Source: CAZHVS01 sp964536015
GTDB taxonomy: Bacteria > Bacteroidota > Ignavibacteria > Ignavibacteriales > Ignavibacteriaceae
DNA: 64,000 bases
Direction of reading: 5' to 3'
Assembly: GCA_964536015.1 (NCBI GenBank)
Contig: CAZHVS010000007.1
Span: 1 to 64,000, forward strand
The first letter of the stretch is position 1. Every line of letters starts with the position of its first letter. A model generated the notes under the pieces. That model searched no databases and was not told the origin of the DNA. It saw only the letters and a list, made by a program, of their open reading frames with translations. A program made the translations under genes and the position numbers. Below, piece after piece: positions 15,547-23,723 of this stretch.

Positions 15547-16320
15547 ATGAATCATACTCCTTTACTCATCGATTTTGATGGTGTTATTCGCATAGGTAAC
15601 ATTCCAGCTCCATTTGCTTCTGAGTTTCTTAAGTTCTTAAAGCTAAAAAAAATTCCATGCTACTTTTTAAGTAACTCCACATTAAAATCCGGTAATGATT
15701 TAATTAACTTTTTGATTGAAAATAATCTCGAACATATTTTCCCGGCAATGACTACAGTTGATGCAACTCTTCAATTTGTTAATGAAAGATTTACAAAAGT
15801 AGCTGTTTATTGTATTGATAAAATAAAATCACTTTTTCAAAATAAATTGGATTACTCCAATCCTCAAGCTGTAATTATGGGAGATATGGGCAACATATGG
15901 AATTTTGAAATTCTTAATTCAATTTTCAATTATGTGAAAAATGGTGCTGAGTTAATTGCAATGCATAAAAACAAGTACTGGCTTCCGGATGGAGTTAATT
16001 TACAATTAGATGCTGGTGCTTTTGTAGAAGCAATTGAATACGCAACAGGTAAAGAAGCTATTTTAATCGGTAAACCTTCTCCACTTTATTTTCAAAGTGC
16101 TTTAACAAAAATTGGATTTCCAACTGAGCATAAGTTTTTCATGATAGGTGATGATATAGAGGCTGATATTAATGCGGCACAAAATATCGGTGCAACAGGA
16201 ATTTTAATTTTAACAGGTAAAACAAAGAAATCTAATCTTAAAGATTATAACCATAAACCTGATTTTGTTGCTGAAAATTTGAATGAAGTAACTACAATTT
16301 TAGGAAACTTCTATTCCTAG
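15547..16320 (+). CDS. HAD-superfamily (IIA, NagD-like) phosphatase
   Basis: A 257-residue HAD hydrolase of class IIA. Motif I is DFDGV (nucleophile Asp9, acid/base Asp11), motif II is the FLSNST segment, and motif III/IV is KPSPLYFQ followed by MIGDDIEADINAAQNIGATGI. Length and motif spacing fit the NagD/TIGR01458 group of sugar- or nucleotide-phosphate phosphatases; the substrate is unknown. The stop overlaps the stop region of the convergent ATP-grasp gene by four bases. The ATG lies directly after the B12 operon terminator, so the promoter must overlap that hairpin or expression relies on readthrough. Confidence 0.88.
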   Translation: MNHTPLLIDFDGVIRIGNIPAPFASEFLKFLKLKKIPCYFLSNSTLKSGNDLINFLIENNLEHIFPAMTTVDATLQFVNERFTKVAVYCIDKIKSLFQNKLDYSNPQAVIMGDMGNIWNFEILNSIFNYVKNGAELIAMHKNKYWLPDGVNLQLDAGAFVEAIEYATGKEAILIGKPSPLYFQSALTKIGFPTEHKFFMIGDDIEADINAAQNIGATGILILTGKTKKSNLKDYNHKPDFVAENLNEVTTILGNFYS

Positions 16321-17363
16321 TTCTTTCTTTCAAATGCAAAACGGACTATTTGCTCTAAAGCATCTTCATACTTATAACCCGCAGCTTCAGCTGAACGCAT
16401 AAAGCCTGCACCTTCTGTTAAATCGGGATTTGGATTTACCTCTAGAACATACAACCTATCATTTTTTGCAAGCCTAATATCAACTCTCGCATAATCACGG
16501 GCTTCCATAAGTTTAAAAGCTTTAAGAGCTATCTCTTTAGCTTTCTTTTCAATTCCTGGTTTCAACGGAGCTGGACAAATAGGAATGGTTTTATGATAAG
16601 ACTCATGAAGCGGATCCCATTTCGCCTGATAGCTTACAATATTCTCAAGATGGTCTGGCATTTGTGAAAAATCAATTTCACTTATTGGAAGAGCAAAAGG
16701 ATTTTTATCCCCCATTACAGAAACATTCAATTCTCTTCCTTCAATAAATTCTTCTACCAACACTGGTTGATGAAAATCATTCAATACAAAAGAAATTCTT
16801 TTATTTAAGGATTCTGCATCTCTTACTACAGATGCATTCTCTATACCAGCACTCGCATCTTCAAGAACAGGTTTTATAATCAATGGAAAATGTAAATCAA
16901 TTTTATATTCTTTTTTCTCTTCTTTAATTAATTGAAAACCTGGAGTAGGAATTACATTTATGTGCAACAATCTTTTTGCAAAATATTTATTCTGACAATT
17001 TGCAAGTGTAAGAGGTGGAGCTCCAGTATAAGCAATACCCATTAGTTCAAACAACCCCGCAATGTTCAGTTCATAATTGGGTTTGTTGTCAAAAATTTCG
17101 ATAAAATTAAAAACTACATCCGGTTTTTCATTCTTTAAATTATTTATAAGAACCTGAAGATTATCTTTTATATTTAGGACATATACCTCATACCCTTTTT
17201 TTCTTAATTTTTCTCCAATCAAATCATAAGCTTCCATCGGAGTAGAATGTTCAACTTCAAAATATGGTTCAAAATGAAGGACAGTCCCTTCAATATCTGG
17301 CTTTTTTTGATACTGCTCCGGTTGGGGTTCGTTATATAAAATTCCGATCTTAATTTTTTTCAT
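16317..17363 (-). CDS. ATP-grasp ligase, D-Ala-D-Ala ligase-like
   Basis: A 348-residue ATP-grasp enzyme related to D-alanine-D-alanine ligase. The N-terminal Rossmann-like part ends in YTGAPPLTLANCQNKYFAK. The ATP-grasp core has FPLIIKPVLEDASAGI (ATP lysine), VLVEEFIEGRELNVSV and the metal-binding LEVNPNPDL. The N-terminal region differs from housekeeping Ddl, and the gene is not in a cell-wall cluster. A role in making another dipeptide or peptide-like product is possible. It is divergent from a C39-like peptidase gene 88 bases away, which may be functionally linked. Substrate unknown. Confidence 0.85.
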   Translation of the reverse strand: MKKIKIGILYNEPQPEQYQKKPDIEGTVLHFEPYFEVEHSTPMEAYDLIGEKLRKKGYEVYVLNIKDNLQVLINNLKNEKPDVVFNFIEIFDNKPNYELNIAGLFELMGIAYTGAPPLTLANCQNKYFAKRLLHINVIPTPGFQLIKEEKKEYKIDLHFPLIIKPVLEDASAGIENASVVRDAESLNKRISFVLNDFHQPVLVEEFIEGRELNVSVMGDKNPFALPISEIDFSQMPDHLENIVSYQAKWDPLHESYHKTIPICPAPLKPGIEKKAKEIALKAFKLMEARDYARVDIRLAKNDRLYVLEVNPNPDLTEGAGFMRSAEAAGYKYEDALEQIVRFAFERKN

Positions 17364-17451
17364 TGATTTATCAAATTTTTCTCGACTAAAATGAATTCTT
17401 TGTTTAAATTTATTGCAAAGATTTTTTAATTAAAAGTATTAATTACATTTT

Positions 17452-18288
17452 ATGAGTTTTTATCCTCAACCCTACAAATATCAATGTGGCCCATTTGCAC
17501 TTAAATATGCTCTAGTAATGCTTGGACAATTCAGGAACGAAAGAGAAATCGGGAAAAAAGCTGGCAGTAACTGGTGGTATGGAACTGACGAAATTGGATT
17601 GGCCAAAGCAGCAAAAAGTTATGATTGTAAGATGAAATACTTTCGCCGTGAAACTGCGAATGAAGCTATAAAAGTATTAACCTCGCATCTCAAACAAGGT
17701 TATCCATGTATTTTAAGCGTTGATAACTGGGAACACTGGTTTACTGTTATTAATGCACAACAAGACAAATTTATTGTTGTTGATAGTATGCTTGATAAAG
17801 TAATTGTCATATATTCCAAAAGACAACTAATCAAAAGATGGAAATATACAGACGAAGAAACAGGTGAAATAAGTTTTGATGGTTATGCTGTTAAACCTCA
17901 ATTCAAAGTCACTACAAAAGCAATGTTCTCTCTGGAAAAAGCAAGATATGTTATGCGTGAAAGAAATAAGAGTCTTGCTGAACGATGGGACACTTATTTT
18001 AACGATTTGAGCAGCATTTGCCGGCCACATTCACCTAATGCATACAGGACAATTTCATTTAATGAATTTTTACGAAGACACGAAAATCTGCTGGTAAAAC
18101 AAATAGCAATCTGGCACGGCACTCCAACTTATACTGAACTAAAAAAAATCTTGAACAATATGAGGTTTGTTGCTGAAGTTTATGATCTTGTAATTTATGA
18201 AGAAGATCAAAAGAAAGCACTTATTGATCTTGCCGCAATATTAATGATGTATGCTTGTGGCAAATATGGAATGGACCCAATTTATTAA
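17452..18288 (+). CDS. C39-like (papain-fold) peptidase domain protein
   Basis: A 278-residue cytosolic-looking protein without signal peptide. The first ~145 residues resemble the C39 peptidase domain, with a candidate triad of Cys12 (YQCGPFAL), His95 (NWEHWFTVI) and Asp111 (VVDSM). The remaining ~130 residues are helical and charged, with no domain I recognise. In this family stand-alone C39-like domains occur outside bacteriocin ABC exporters with unknown targets. It is divergent from the ATP-grasp ligase and directly upstream of the isochorismatase-like gene, probably in one transcript. Confidence 0.75.
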   Translation: MSFYPQPYKYQCGPFALKYALVMLGQFRNEREIGKKAGSNWWYGTDEIGLAKAAKSYDCKMKYFRRETANEAIKVLTSHLKQGYPCILSVDNWEHWFTVINAQQDKFIVVDSMLDKVIVIYSKRQLIKRWKYTDEETGEISFDGYAVKPQFKVTTKAMFSLEKARYVMRERNKSLAERWDTYFNDLSSICRPHSPNAYRTISFNEFLRRHENLLVKQIAIWHGTPTYTELKKILNNMRFVAEVYDLVIYEEDQKKALIDLAAILMMYACGKYGMDPIY

Positions 18289-18307
18289 AGTTAAAGGATT
18301 AAATTTT

Positions 18308-18868
18308 ATGTTATTAAGACATCCTCTTATTTTGAAAAAAGAATCAACTGCTTTATTGGTTATTGATATACAGGAAAAAATTTTTAGAGTTATGCAAAAC
18401 TCAGAGAGAGTTATTGAACATACTCTTAAATTGATTAATGGATTTAAGATTATGAACTTACCAATTTATTACACAGAACAATATCCTAAAGGGCTTGGTG
18501 AAACCGAAACAAGAATTAAACAAGCAATAAAAACAACTTCTGCCATTCAGAAAATGTCATTCAGTTGTTTCGGAGCTGATGGTCTGTTTGAGGAATTGAA
18601 AACAAAAAATATAAGTCAGGTTGTTGTTGCAGGAATTGAGTCTCACGTATGTGTTCAACAAACCGCTCTTGATTTAATTGCAAATAATTTTCAGGTAAAT
18701 CTTGCCGCCGATGCAGTTTCATCAAGAAAAGAAATAGATTATAACACAGCTTTGAGAAGAATGAATAAACATGGCGTTGAAGTAACTACTACCGAATCAA
18801 TTCTTTTTGAGTTACTCAATGTTTGCGGCACTGATGAATTTAAAGCTGTTTCAAAACTTGTAAAGTAA
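18308..18868 (+). CDS. Isochorismatase-family cysteine hydrolase
   Basis: A 186-residue isochorismatase-fold hydrolase of the YcaC-like type. The triad can be placed: Asp in LLVIDIQEK, Lys in SAIQKMSF and Cys in GIESHVCVQQTALDL. I chose the ATG at 18308 because AAAGGA lies about 10 bases upstream and the protein then begins with the conserved fold. A longer in-frame start at 18251 would overlap the C39 gene by 38 bases and add an unconserved N terminus. Substrate unknown; nicotinamide-type or nitrile/amide substrates are typical of the superfamily. Confidence 0.9.
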   Translation: MLLRHPLILKKESTALLVIDIQEKIFRVMQNSERVIEHTLKLINGFKIMNLPIYYTEQYPKGLGETETRIKQAIKTTSAIQKMSFSCFGADGLFEELKTKNISQVVVAGIESHVCVQQTALDLIANNFQVNLAADAVSSRKEIDYNTALRRMNKHGVEVTTTESILFELLNVCGTDEFKAVSKLVK

Positions 18869-18880
18869 TTTGTAATTGAC

Positions 18881-19915
18881 TTATTCTTTCGTCTTGTTCT
18901 CAATTTTTTTCAAAGTTGATATTCGCTGATCAAGAATTTTTATTCTTTCATTAATCTCATTCAAGTATGAATCAAGCTGCTTTTCATATTCGGTTTTATC
19001 ATAATAACCTCTTTGTTCAAAGTAACTTTTAAATAACCAATTTCTTTTTAGTGCTTCCATATTTTCGGCAAAACGAGCTGCTCCTGTCTTTGTTTCTTCT
19101 GTAATTTGTACAAGATTATTTAGTACGCTGGTAATACTTGTATCGTACCTGTTCTTTTCACTTATCAAAGTTCCAAGTAAACCTTTTCCCTGATTTATAT
19201 TTGAAATTACAGTATCAATATCAACAACAACATTATCAACATTTTTTACAACGGATTTTACTCCCAATCCAAGCGTAGTAATAAACGAGCCTAGAGTATC
19301 AAGGCGAGAGGTAATTGAATACAGACTTTTATCGGCACTTAGAATTAATTTATTTGTATTCTGATAGAGTGCATCGTCATTAATTAATTTTCCAACTGAA
19401 CCCTCACCTTCATTCACTTTTTTAATTATATCCGCAAGATTACTTGTCATATCTTTTGTATAATTCATTATGCCTTGCGTTTCTTCAAGTATTGCCCCAA
19501 ATCCAAGAGGTTCAACAGAGAGAATAGTTCCGCCATCTTCAACTTCTTTTGCAGCAACTGTTCCAATTTTTAAAACGACAACTTTATTTCCAACAAGACC
19601 TTCATTCTCAATTGACGCCTTTGAATCTTCTCTAATGAATTGCTTGACATCTGATGAGAGCCGCATAACAACCACAACTTTACCGGAAACATCGGGAGAG
19701 ATTTTAATATCAGCAACACTTCCAACATTAATTCCGCTTAATCTTACTGCGGCTCCTTTACGCAAACCTTCTATATTATTAAAGTAAGCCTGAACTTTAA
19801 ATGTTGATGCAAAAAGTCCTTCTTTGTTACCAATCAAAAATATTGTAATAATAACCAGCATTGAACCTAGAAACACAAATAGTCCAAGCCGAAAAGCAGA
19901 CATTTTATTTTCCAT
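18881..19915 (-). CDS. MCE-domain (MlaD-like) substrate-binding protein of a lipid ABC transporter
   Basis: A 344-residue membrane-anchored periplasmic protein. One N-terminal transmembrane helix (about 9-26) is followed by an MCE domain (about 38-115, VQAYFNNIEGLRKGAAVRLSGINVG). A long helical region then ends in a charged coiled coil (KQLDSYLNEINERIKILDQRI). Such proteins form hexameric rings that carry phospholipids between membranes. Its start overlaps the ATPase gene by 11 bases. It is much longer than E. coli MlaD (~183), as is common in FCB bacteria. Confidence 0.93.
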   Translation of the reverse strand: MENKMSAFRLGLFVFLGSMLVIITIFLIGNKEGLFASTFKVQAYFNNIEGLRKGAAVRLSGINVGSVADIKISPDVSGKVVVVMRLSSDVKQFIREDSKASIENEGLVGNKVVVLKIGTVAAKEVEDGGTILSVEPLGFGAILEETQGIMNYTKDMTSNLADIIKKVNEGEGSVGKLINDDALYQNTNKLILSADKSLYSITSRLDTLGSFITTLGLGVKSVVKNVDNVVVDIDTVISNINQGKGLLGTLISEKNRYDTSITSVLNNLVQITEETKTGAARFAENMEALKRNWLFKSYFEQRGYYDKTEYEKQLDSYLNEINERIKILDQRISTLKKIENKTKE

Positions 19916-20678
19916 TTAAGCTCCCGCTCTGTTCGTTAATATCAAAAGTAAAAAAATCTTTTAAGAAAGGTTCTTTAGAAGAAGTAAGTTCGTTAAGATT
20001 TCCCTGGTAACGAATTTTACCATCTTTAAGAACTATTGCTCTATCTGAAATTATTTGTGCACAGATAAGATCGTGTGTAACAACAATTGAAGTCATATTT
20101 AATTTTTTCTGAAGTTCATTTATTAAAAAACTAATTTCTTTTGTAGTGATTGGATCAAGTCCAGTCGTTGGTTCATCATATAACATTAACAATGGTTCGG
20201 TTATTATTGCTCTTGCCAATCCAATTCGTTTTCTCATTCCACCCGAAAGCTCTGATGGCATTTTATCAATTGCTTCAAGCAGTGAGACATTTTCAAGTGC
20301 ATTAACAATTTTTTCCTCAACTTGATTTTGAGAAAAATTAAAATTCCTTATCAGTGGAAAAGCCAGATTTTCTCGAACAGTCATTGAGTCATATAGTGCC
20401 GCGCTTTGAAAAAGAAATCCGATATTTTTTCTTAGCTCATTAAGCTCTTTAATCTTTATATTAAGGACGTCCTGTTTATTAATATAGATTTCGCCGGAAT
20501 CGGGTTTCATCAATCCAACAAGACATTTTAACAAAACACTTTTTCCTGTTCCACTTCTCCCGAACACAACCAGGTTTTCACCTTTTTCTACTGAAAGCGA
20601 AACATCATCAAGCACGTTTAAGCTTCCAAATGATTTACAAAGATTTTTTATTTCAACTATACTGTTGGCCATAACCAT
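19905..20678 (-). CDS. ABC transporter ATP-binding protein, MlaF-like
   Basis: The ATPase of the MCE lipid transporter. The 257 residues contain Walker A GRSGTGKSVLL, Q-loop FLFQSAALYDSMTVREN, signature LSGGMRKRIGLARAI and Walker B LLMLYDEPTTGLD, followed by the H-loop VVTHD. The SALYDSM Q-loop stretch and GGM signature are typical of MlaF. The start overlaps the permease gene by 22 bases; a second in-frame ATG at 20672 is equally plausible. Confidence 0.95.
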   Translation of the reverse strand: MVMANSIVEIKNLCKSFGSLNVLDDVSLSVEKGENLVVFGRSGTGKSVLLKCLVGLMKPDSGEIYINKQDVLNIKIKELNELRKNIGFLFQSAALYDSMTVRENLAFPLIRNFNFSQNQVEEKIVNALENVSLLEAIDKMPSELSGGMRKRIGLARAIITEPLLMLYDEPTTGLDPITTKEISFLINELQKKLNMTSIVVTHDLICAQIISDRAIVLKDGKIRYQGNLNELTSSKEPFLKDFFTFDINEQSGSLNGK

Positions 20679-21451
20679 AAAGTAACTTTAACTAGCACAA
20701 CATCAAAAATCAGAATAAGCAAAGAAGAAACAACAACCGAAGTTGTAGAAGCCTTACCCACTCCTTCGGTTCCCTTATCTGCTGTATAACCTTTAAATGC
20801 TCCAACAATACCAACAATAAAACCGAAGATTATTGTCTTCCCGACACCGGGAATGAAATCACCAAAAACAATTGCTTCAATTACCTGATCAATATATAAT
20901 GTCATTGTCATACTTTGAACCATAATCATTGAAATATAACAACCAACCACTGCAAGAAAAATTACATACATTGTAAGTAAAGGTAGAATTAAAGCACAAG
21001 CTGTTACACGTGTAACAACCAGATACTTAAATGGATCAATAGCCGAAACTTCCATTGCATCAATTTGTTCTGTTACTCTCATTGAACCAAGTTCAGCTCC
21101 AATACCCGAACTTACTCTTCCGGCAAATATTAATGCAGTAATAACAGGACCAAGTTCGCGAACAACAGAAATTGTAACCATATAAGGCAGGTATGCTTCA
21201 GCACCAAAGCGTGCCATTACTGGCTGACTCTGAAGAGTTAAAACCATACCTATAATAATTCCGGTTATGCTTACAATTGGAAGAGTTTTAACGCCTAACT
21301 CATCCATATGTTTTTTAATTTCCTTCATTTCATACGGTGGTAAAAATGCATAACGGAAATAGCTAAGTGCAAAACTTGTTAATCCACCTAAATTGGCGAA
21401 AAACTCTTTAAGACGTTGTTCGGTTACAGATATATTTTTAATTGAAGCCAC
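20657..21451 (-). CDS. ABC transporter permease, MlaE family
   Basis: The inner-membrane permease of the MCE transporter, 264 residues with five or six membrane helices. Conserved MlaE features are MARFGAEAYLPYMVTISVVRELGPVITALIFAGRV (written here only as a landmark, about residues 76-110; key residues RELGPV and AGRV), ELGSMRVTEQIDAM and KTIIFG near the end. First gene of the permease-ATPase-MCE operon, the canonical order. The operon has no MlaB or MlaC genes, as is frequent outside Proteobacteria. Confidence 0.95.
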   Translation of the reverse strand: MASIKNISVTEQRLKEFFANLGGLTSFALSYFRYAFLPPYEMKEIKKHMDELGVKTLPIVSITGIIIGMVLTLQSQPVMARFGAEAYLPYMVTISVVRELGPVITALIFAGRVSSGIGAELGSMRVTEQIDAMEVSAIDPFKYLVVTRVTACALILPLLTMYVIFLAVVGCYISMIMVQSMTMTLYIDQVIEAIVFGDFIPGVGKTIIFGFIVGIVGAFKGYTADKGTEGVGKASTTSVVVSSLLILIFDVVLVKVTLWLWPTV

Positions 21452-21541
21452 TTATAAGTAAAGTAATTAAAATTTTCTTTTAGTGAATCTAAAATAAGAA
21501 AAAAGAAAATTGAATGAAATTAACCTGAACAATTGATTCTA

Positions 21542-21907
21542 TTATAATTCAGAAATATTTTTATAATGTTTTATCTCTGCTGCTTTTCCAGATTCTTTTA
21601 AAATTGCAATTGCATCAATCCGGCATAACTTATCTTTAATTTCATTTTGGTATAAATATAATTCAGCAATTTTTTTTACTTGTTTAATTTTATTTTTAGT
21701 AAAGGCATTCTCCGGTGGTCCTTTCTCAAGACTCTTTCTAAACTTAACTTCTACGAAAACAAGGCACTCCCCATCTTCTGCAACGATATCTATTTCGCCC
21801 TTGCCATATCGATAATTGCGAACAATTATTTTCCAGCCTTTTTCCTGCAAGAATTTGGCTGCAATTTCTTCCCCTTCATTTCCTTTTTGTTTATTTGAAT
21901 ATATCAA
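21542..21907 (-). CDS. YraN/UPF0102 family nuclease-like protein
   Basis: A 121-residue member of the YraN family with a restriction-endonuclease-like fold. The PD-(D/E)xK-type core reads GKGEIDIVAEDGECLVFVEVKFR; Glu, Asp and the ExK pair are the expected catalytic positions. Full length compared with the usual ~120 residues. Its start overlaps the RNase HII gene by 17 bases; yraN-rnhB adjacency is widespread in bacteria. Biological role is not established. Confidence 0.93.
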   Translation of the reverse strand: MIYSNKQKGNEGEEIAAKFLQEKGWKIIVRNYRYGKGEIDIVAEDGECLVFVEVKFRKSLEKGPPENAFTKNKIKQVKKIAELYLYQNEIKDKLCRIDAIAILKESGKAAEIKHYKNISEL

Positions 21908-22508
21908 GTTGATGTTCTTCCAAAATTTTTTTCAAAAAAGTTTTTCTGTGGTACTTAGTAAAACCATGTGTTTTTAAATATGCAATATGTTCTTTTGTTG
22001 GATATCCTTTATTTTGTTTCCAGTTGTACAAAGGATATTCTTTATCAAGCTTTACCATAATTCTGTCTCTAATCACCTTGGCGATTATTGAAGCAGCAGC
22101 AATTGAAAAAGATTTAGCATCTCCTTTAACTATTGCTTTCCCGTCAATTTCGTGCTGAAAAGTTTTATTTCCATCAATAAGAATTAAATCAGCTTTAACA
22201 TTGAGTTTATTAACAGAATTTTTCATCGCTAATAACGAAGCTTGCAAAATATTTATTTTATCAATCATATGTGGAGAGACAATATCATATTCAACTGCCA
22301 GAGCATTTTCAAAAATTACTTCAAATAATTTTTCACGAGTGCGTTCGCTTAATTTTTTTGAATCGTTAACTTCTTCCAGATAAAATTCTGGTCTAAAAAT
22401 TACAGCGGCTGCCACAACAGGACCTGCAAGCGGACCTCTGCCAGCTTCATCAACACCAGCAATCAATTTTATTTTGTCATTTCGGAAAGTATCATCAAAC
22501 TTTTTCAT
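21891..22508 (-). CDS. rnhB: Ribonuclease HII
   Basis: Cleaves RNA in RNA-DNA hybrids, including single ribonucleotides incorporated in DNA. The 205 residues hold the type-2 RNase H active-site residues: Asp and Glu in AGVDEAGRGPLAGPVVAAAV, Asp in LILIDGNK, and Asp in SIIAKVIRDRIM. Overlaps the upstream prenyltransferase by four bases and yraN by 17, so the three genes are likely co-transcribed. Confidence 0.96.
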   Translation of the reverse strand: MKKFDDTFRNDKIKLIAGVDEAGRGPLAGPVVAAAVIFRPEFYLEEVNDSKKLSERTREKLFEVIFENALAVEYDIVSPHMIDKINILQASLLAMKNSVNKLNVKADLILIDGNKTFQHEIDGKAIVKGDAKSFSIAAASIIAKVIRDRIMVKLDKEYPLYNWKQNKGYPTKEHIAYLKTHGFTKYHRKTFLKKILEEHQLDIFK

Positions 22509-23386
22509 CGTCCAATAAAGATAGCCAATAATCCAAAAATCATATTTAGTTTAATTAATTTACTAAGTTTTCCCAGATTCTGCTTTGAATCATCATGATG
22601 AAGTTCCTTTAAAAAATAAACCAGTAAAGGATTTACAGTTATCATTACAATTACAAAAAATTCTATTTTGTAAATCATAAACACAAAAGGAATAAATGTC
22701 AGAATAATAAGCGTTGAAGTAAGAATAATTATTATAAATTTACTTCGTCTAAAACCACATTTCAAAGGAAAAGTAATTACTCCGCACTTCAGATCTCCTT
22801 CTATATCTTCCATATCTTTTAGCAATTCACGAATAAAATTAATTAAAAAAGCAAAACAAGCAGGAATAATGACTTTGATAGTATTAGCCAAAACAAATCC
22901 GGGATAAATAAATCCAATAAATCCAAGCACTGCAGCGACAATAAAATTCCCAAACAAAGGAATTTTTTTAAACCAAGCGGAATACAAAAAAATAACCAGA
23001 CTTAAAAGCAGCAAAAAGATAAATGCTTTAAAACTTACAAATACAGCCAGCATTAAAGATAAAAACAAAATCACAAAATAGATTATTAAACTTTGCTTTC
23101 GTGTAATTATGCCTATCGATAATACTCTTTCAGGTCTGTTGATTTTATCTATTTCATAATCATAATAGTCATTAATAACATTTCCTGCAGAAATTGCCAA
23201 AGCTCCTGAGCATGCAATTAACAGTAATTGTAAAGACAATATTTCATTACCGTTTGCAATAAAACCAGCAATAACAATAGAAATAAAAGTAATAAGGAAA
23301 TTTACAGGTCTTATAATTTTGATTATTGCTATAATTATTGAAATCATTAATAGAAAAAATTTTCTTGTTAGTAAATATAATTGCAT
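22505..23386 (-). CDS. UbiA-family prenyltransferase (digeranylgeranylglyceryl phosphate synthase-like)
   Basis: A 293-residue integral membrane prenyltransferase with about eight hydrophobic segments. The first Asp-rich motif is NVINDYYDYEIDKINRPER (NDxxDxxxD) and the second is DMEDIEGDLKCG. These resemble archaeal-type geranylgeranylglycerol-phosphate geranylgeranyltransferases, a group also found in many Bacteroidota. Menaquinone or heme prenyltransferases are alternatives. A second in-frame ATG 13 codons in (23347) is possible. The gene is divergent from a ferredoxin and a geranylgeranyl-reductase-like gene 82 bases away, which supports an isoprenoid-lipid role. Confidence 0.82.
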   Translation of the reverse strand: MQLYLLTRKFFLLMISIIIAIIKIIRPVNFLITFISIVIAGFIANGNEILSLQLLLIACSGALAISAGNVINDYYDYEIDKINRPERVLSIGIITRKQSLIIYFVILFLSLMLAVFVSFKAFIFLLLLSLVIFLYSAWFKKIPLFGNFIVAAVLGFIGFIYPGFVLANTIKVIIPACFAFLINFIRELLKDMEDIEGDLKCGVITFPLKCGFRRSKFIIIILTSTLIILTFIPFVFMIYKIEFFVIVMITVNPLLVYFLKELHHDDSKQNLGKLSKLIKLNMIFGLLAIFIGR

Positions 23387-23468
23387 TCAAAATTATTTCT
23401 TAGCAATTAAATGTAATACTTCATCTATTTGATAAGAAAATTGCTTTTCATAATTTGGAGTACGAAAG

Positions 23469-23723
23469 ATGTATTTACAATCAAAGTCAATTAATATGTA
23501 CAGAAAAGCTAAAAACGGCAAGCTGATGATTGATATTATTCAGAACAAATGTGACTTTTGTGGTTGCTGTGTCGGCGTTTGCCCTGAAGATGCAATCGAA
23601 CTTAAAGAAGCAGAAATAAATATAATTGATGAGAGATGCACTAACTGTTCAAAATGTGTTTGGTCGTGTCCTTATGAAGCAATAAAATTTAACAAATCGG
23701 GAATTCCTATAAGGCAAATATGA
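23469..23723 (+). CDS. 2[4Fe-4S] ferredoxin
   Basis: An 84-residue ferredoxin with two CxxCxxCxxxCP clusters, CDFCGCCVGVCP and CTNCSKCVWSCP. GGAG 8 bases before the ATG at 23469 supports this start; an internal ATG at residue 20 would also leave both clusters intact. The stop overlaps the start of the reductase gene (ATGA), so the two are translationally coupled. It probably donates electrons to that flavoprotein, as ferredoxins do for archaeal geranylgeranyl reductases. Confidence 0.93.
   Translation: MYLQSKSINMYRKAKNGKLMIDIIQNKCDFCGCCVGVCPEDAIELKEAEINIIDERCTNCSKCVWSCPYEAIKFNKSGIPIRQI

Noticed and set aside
18251..18307. Longer start for the isochorismatase-like gene
   Set aside because: It would overlap the C39 gene and add an unconserved N terminus; the ATG at 18308 has a ribosome site and begins at the fold.
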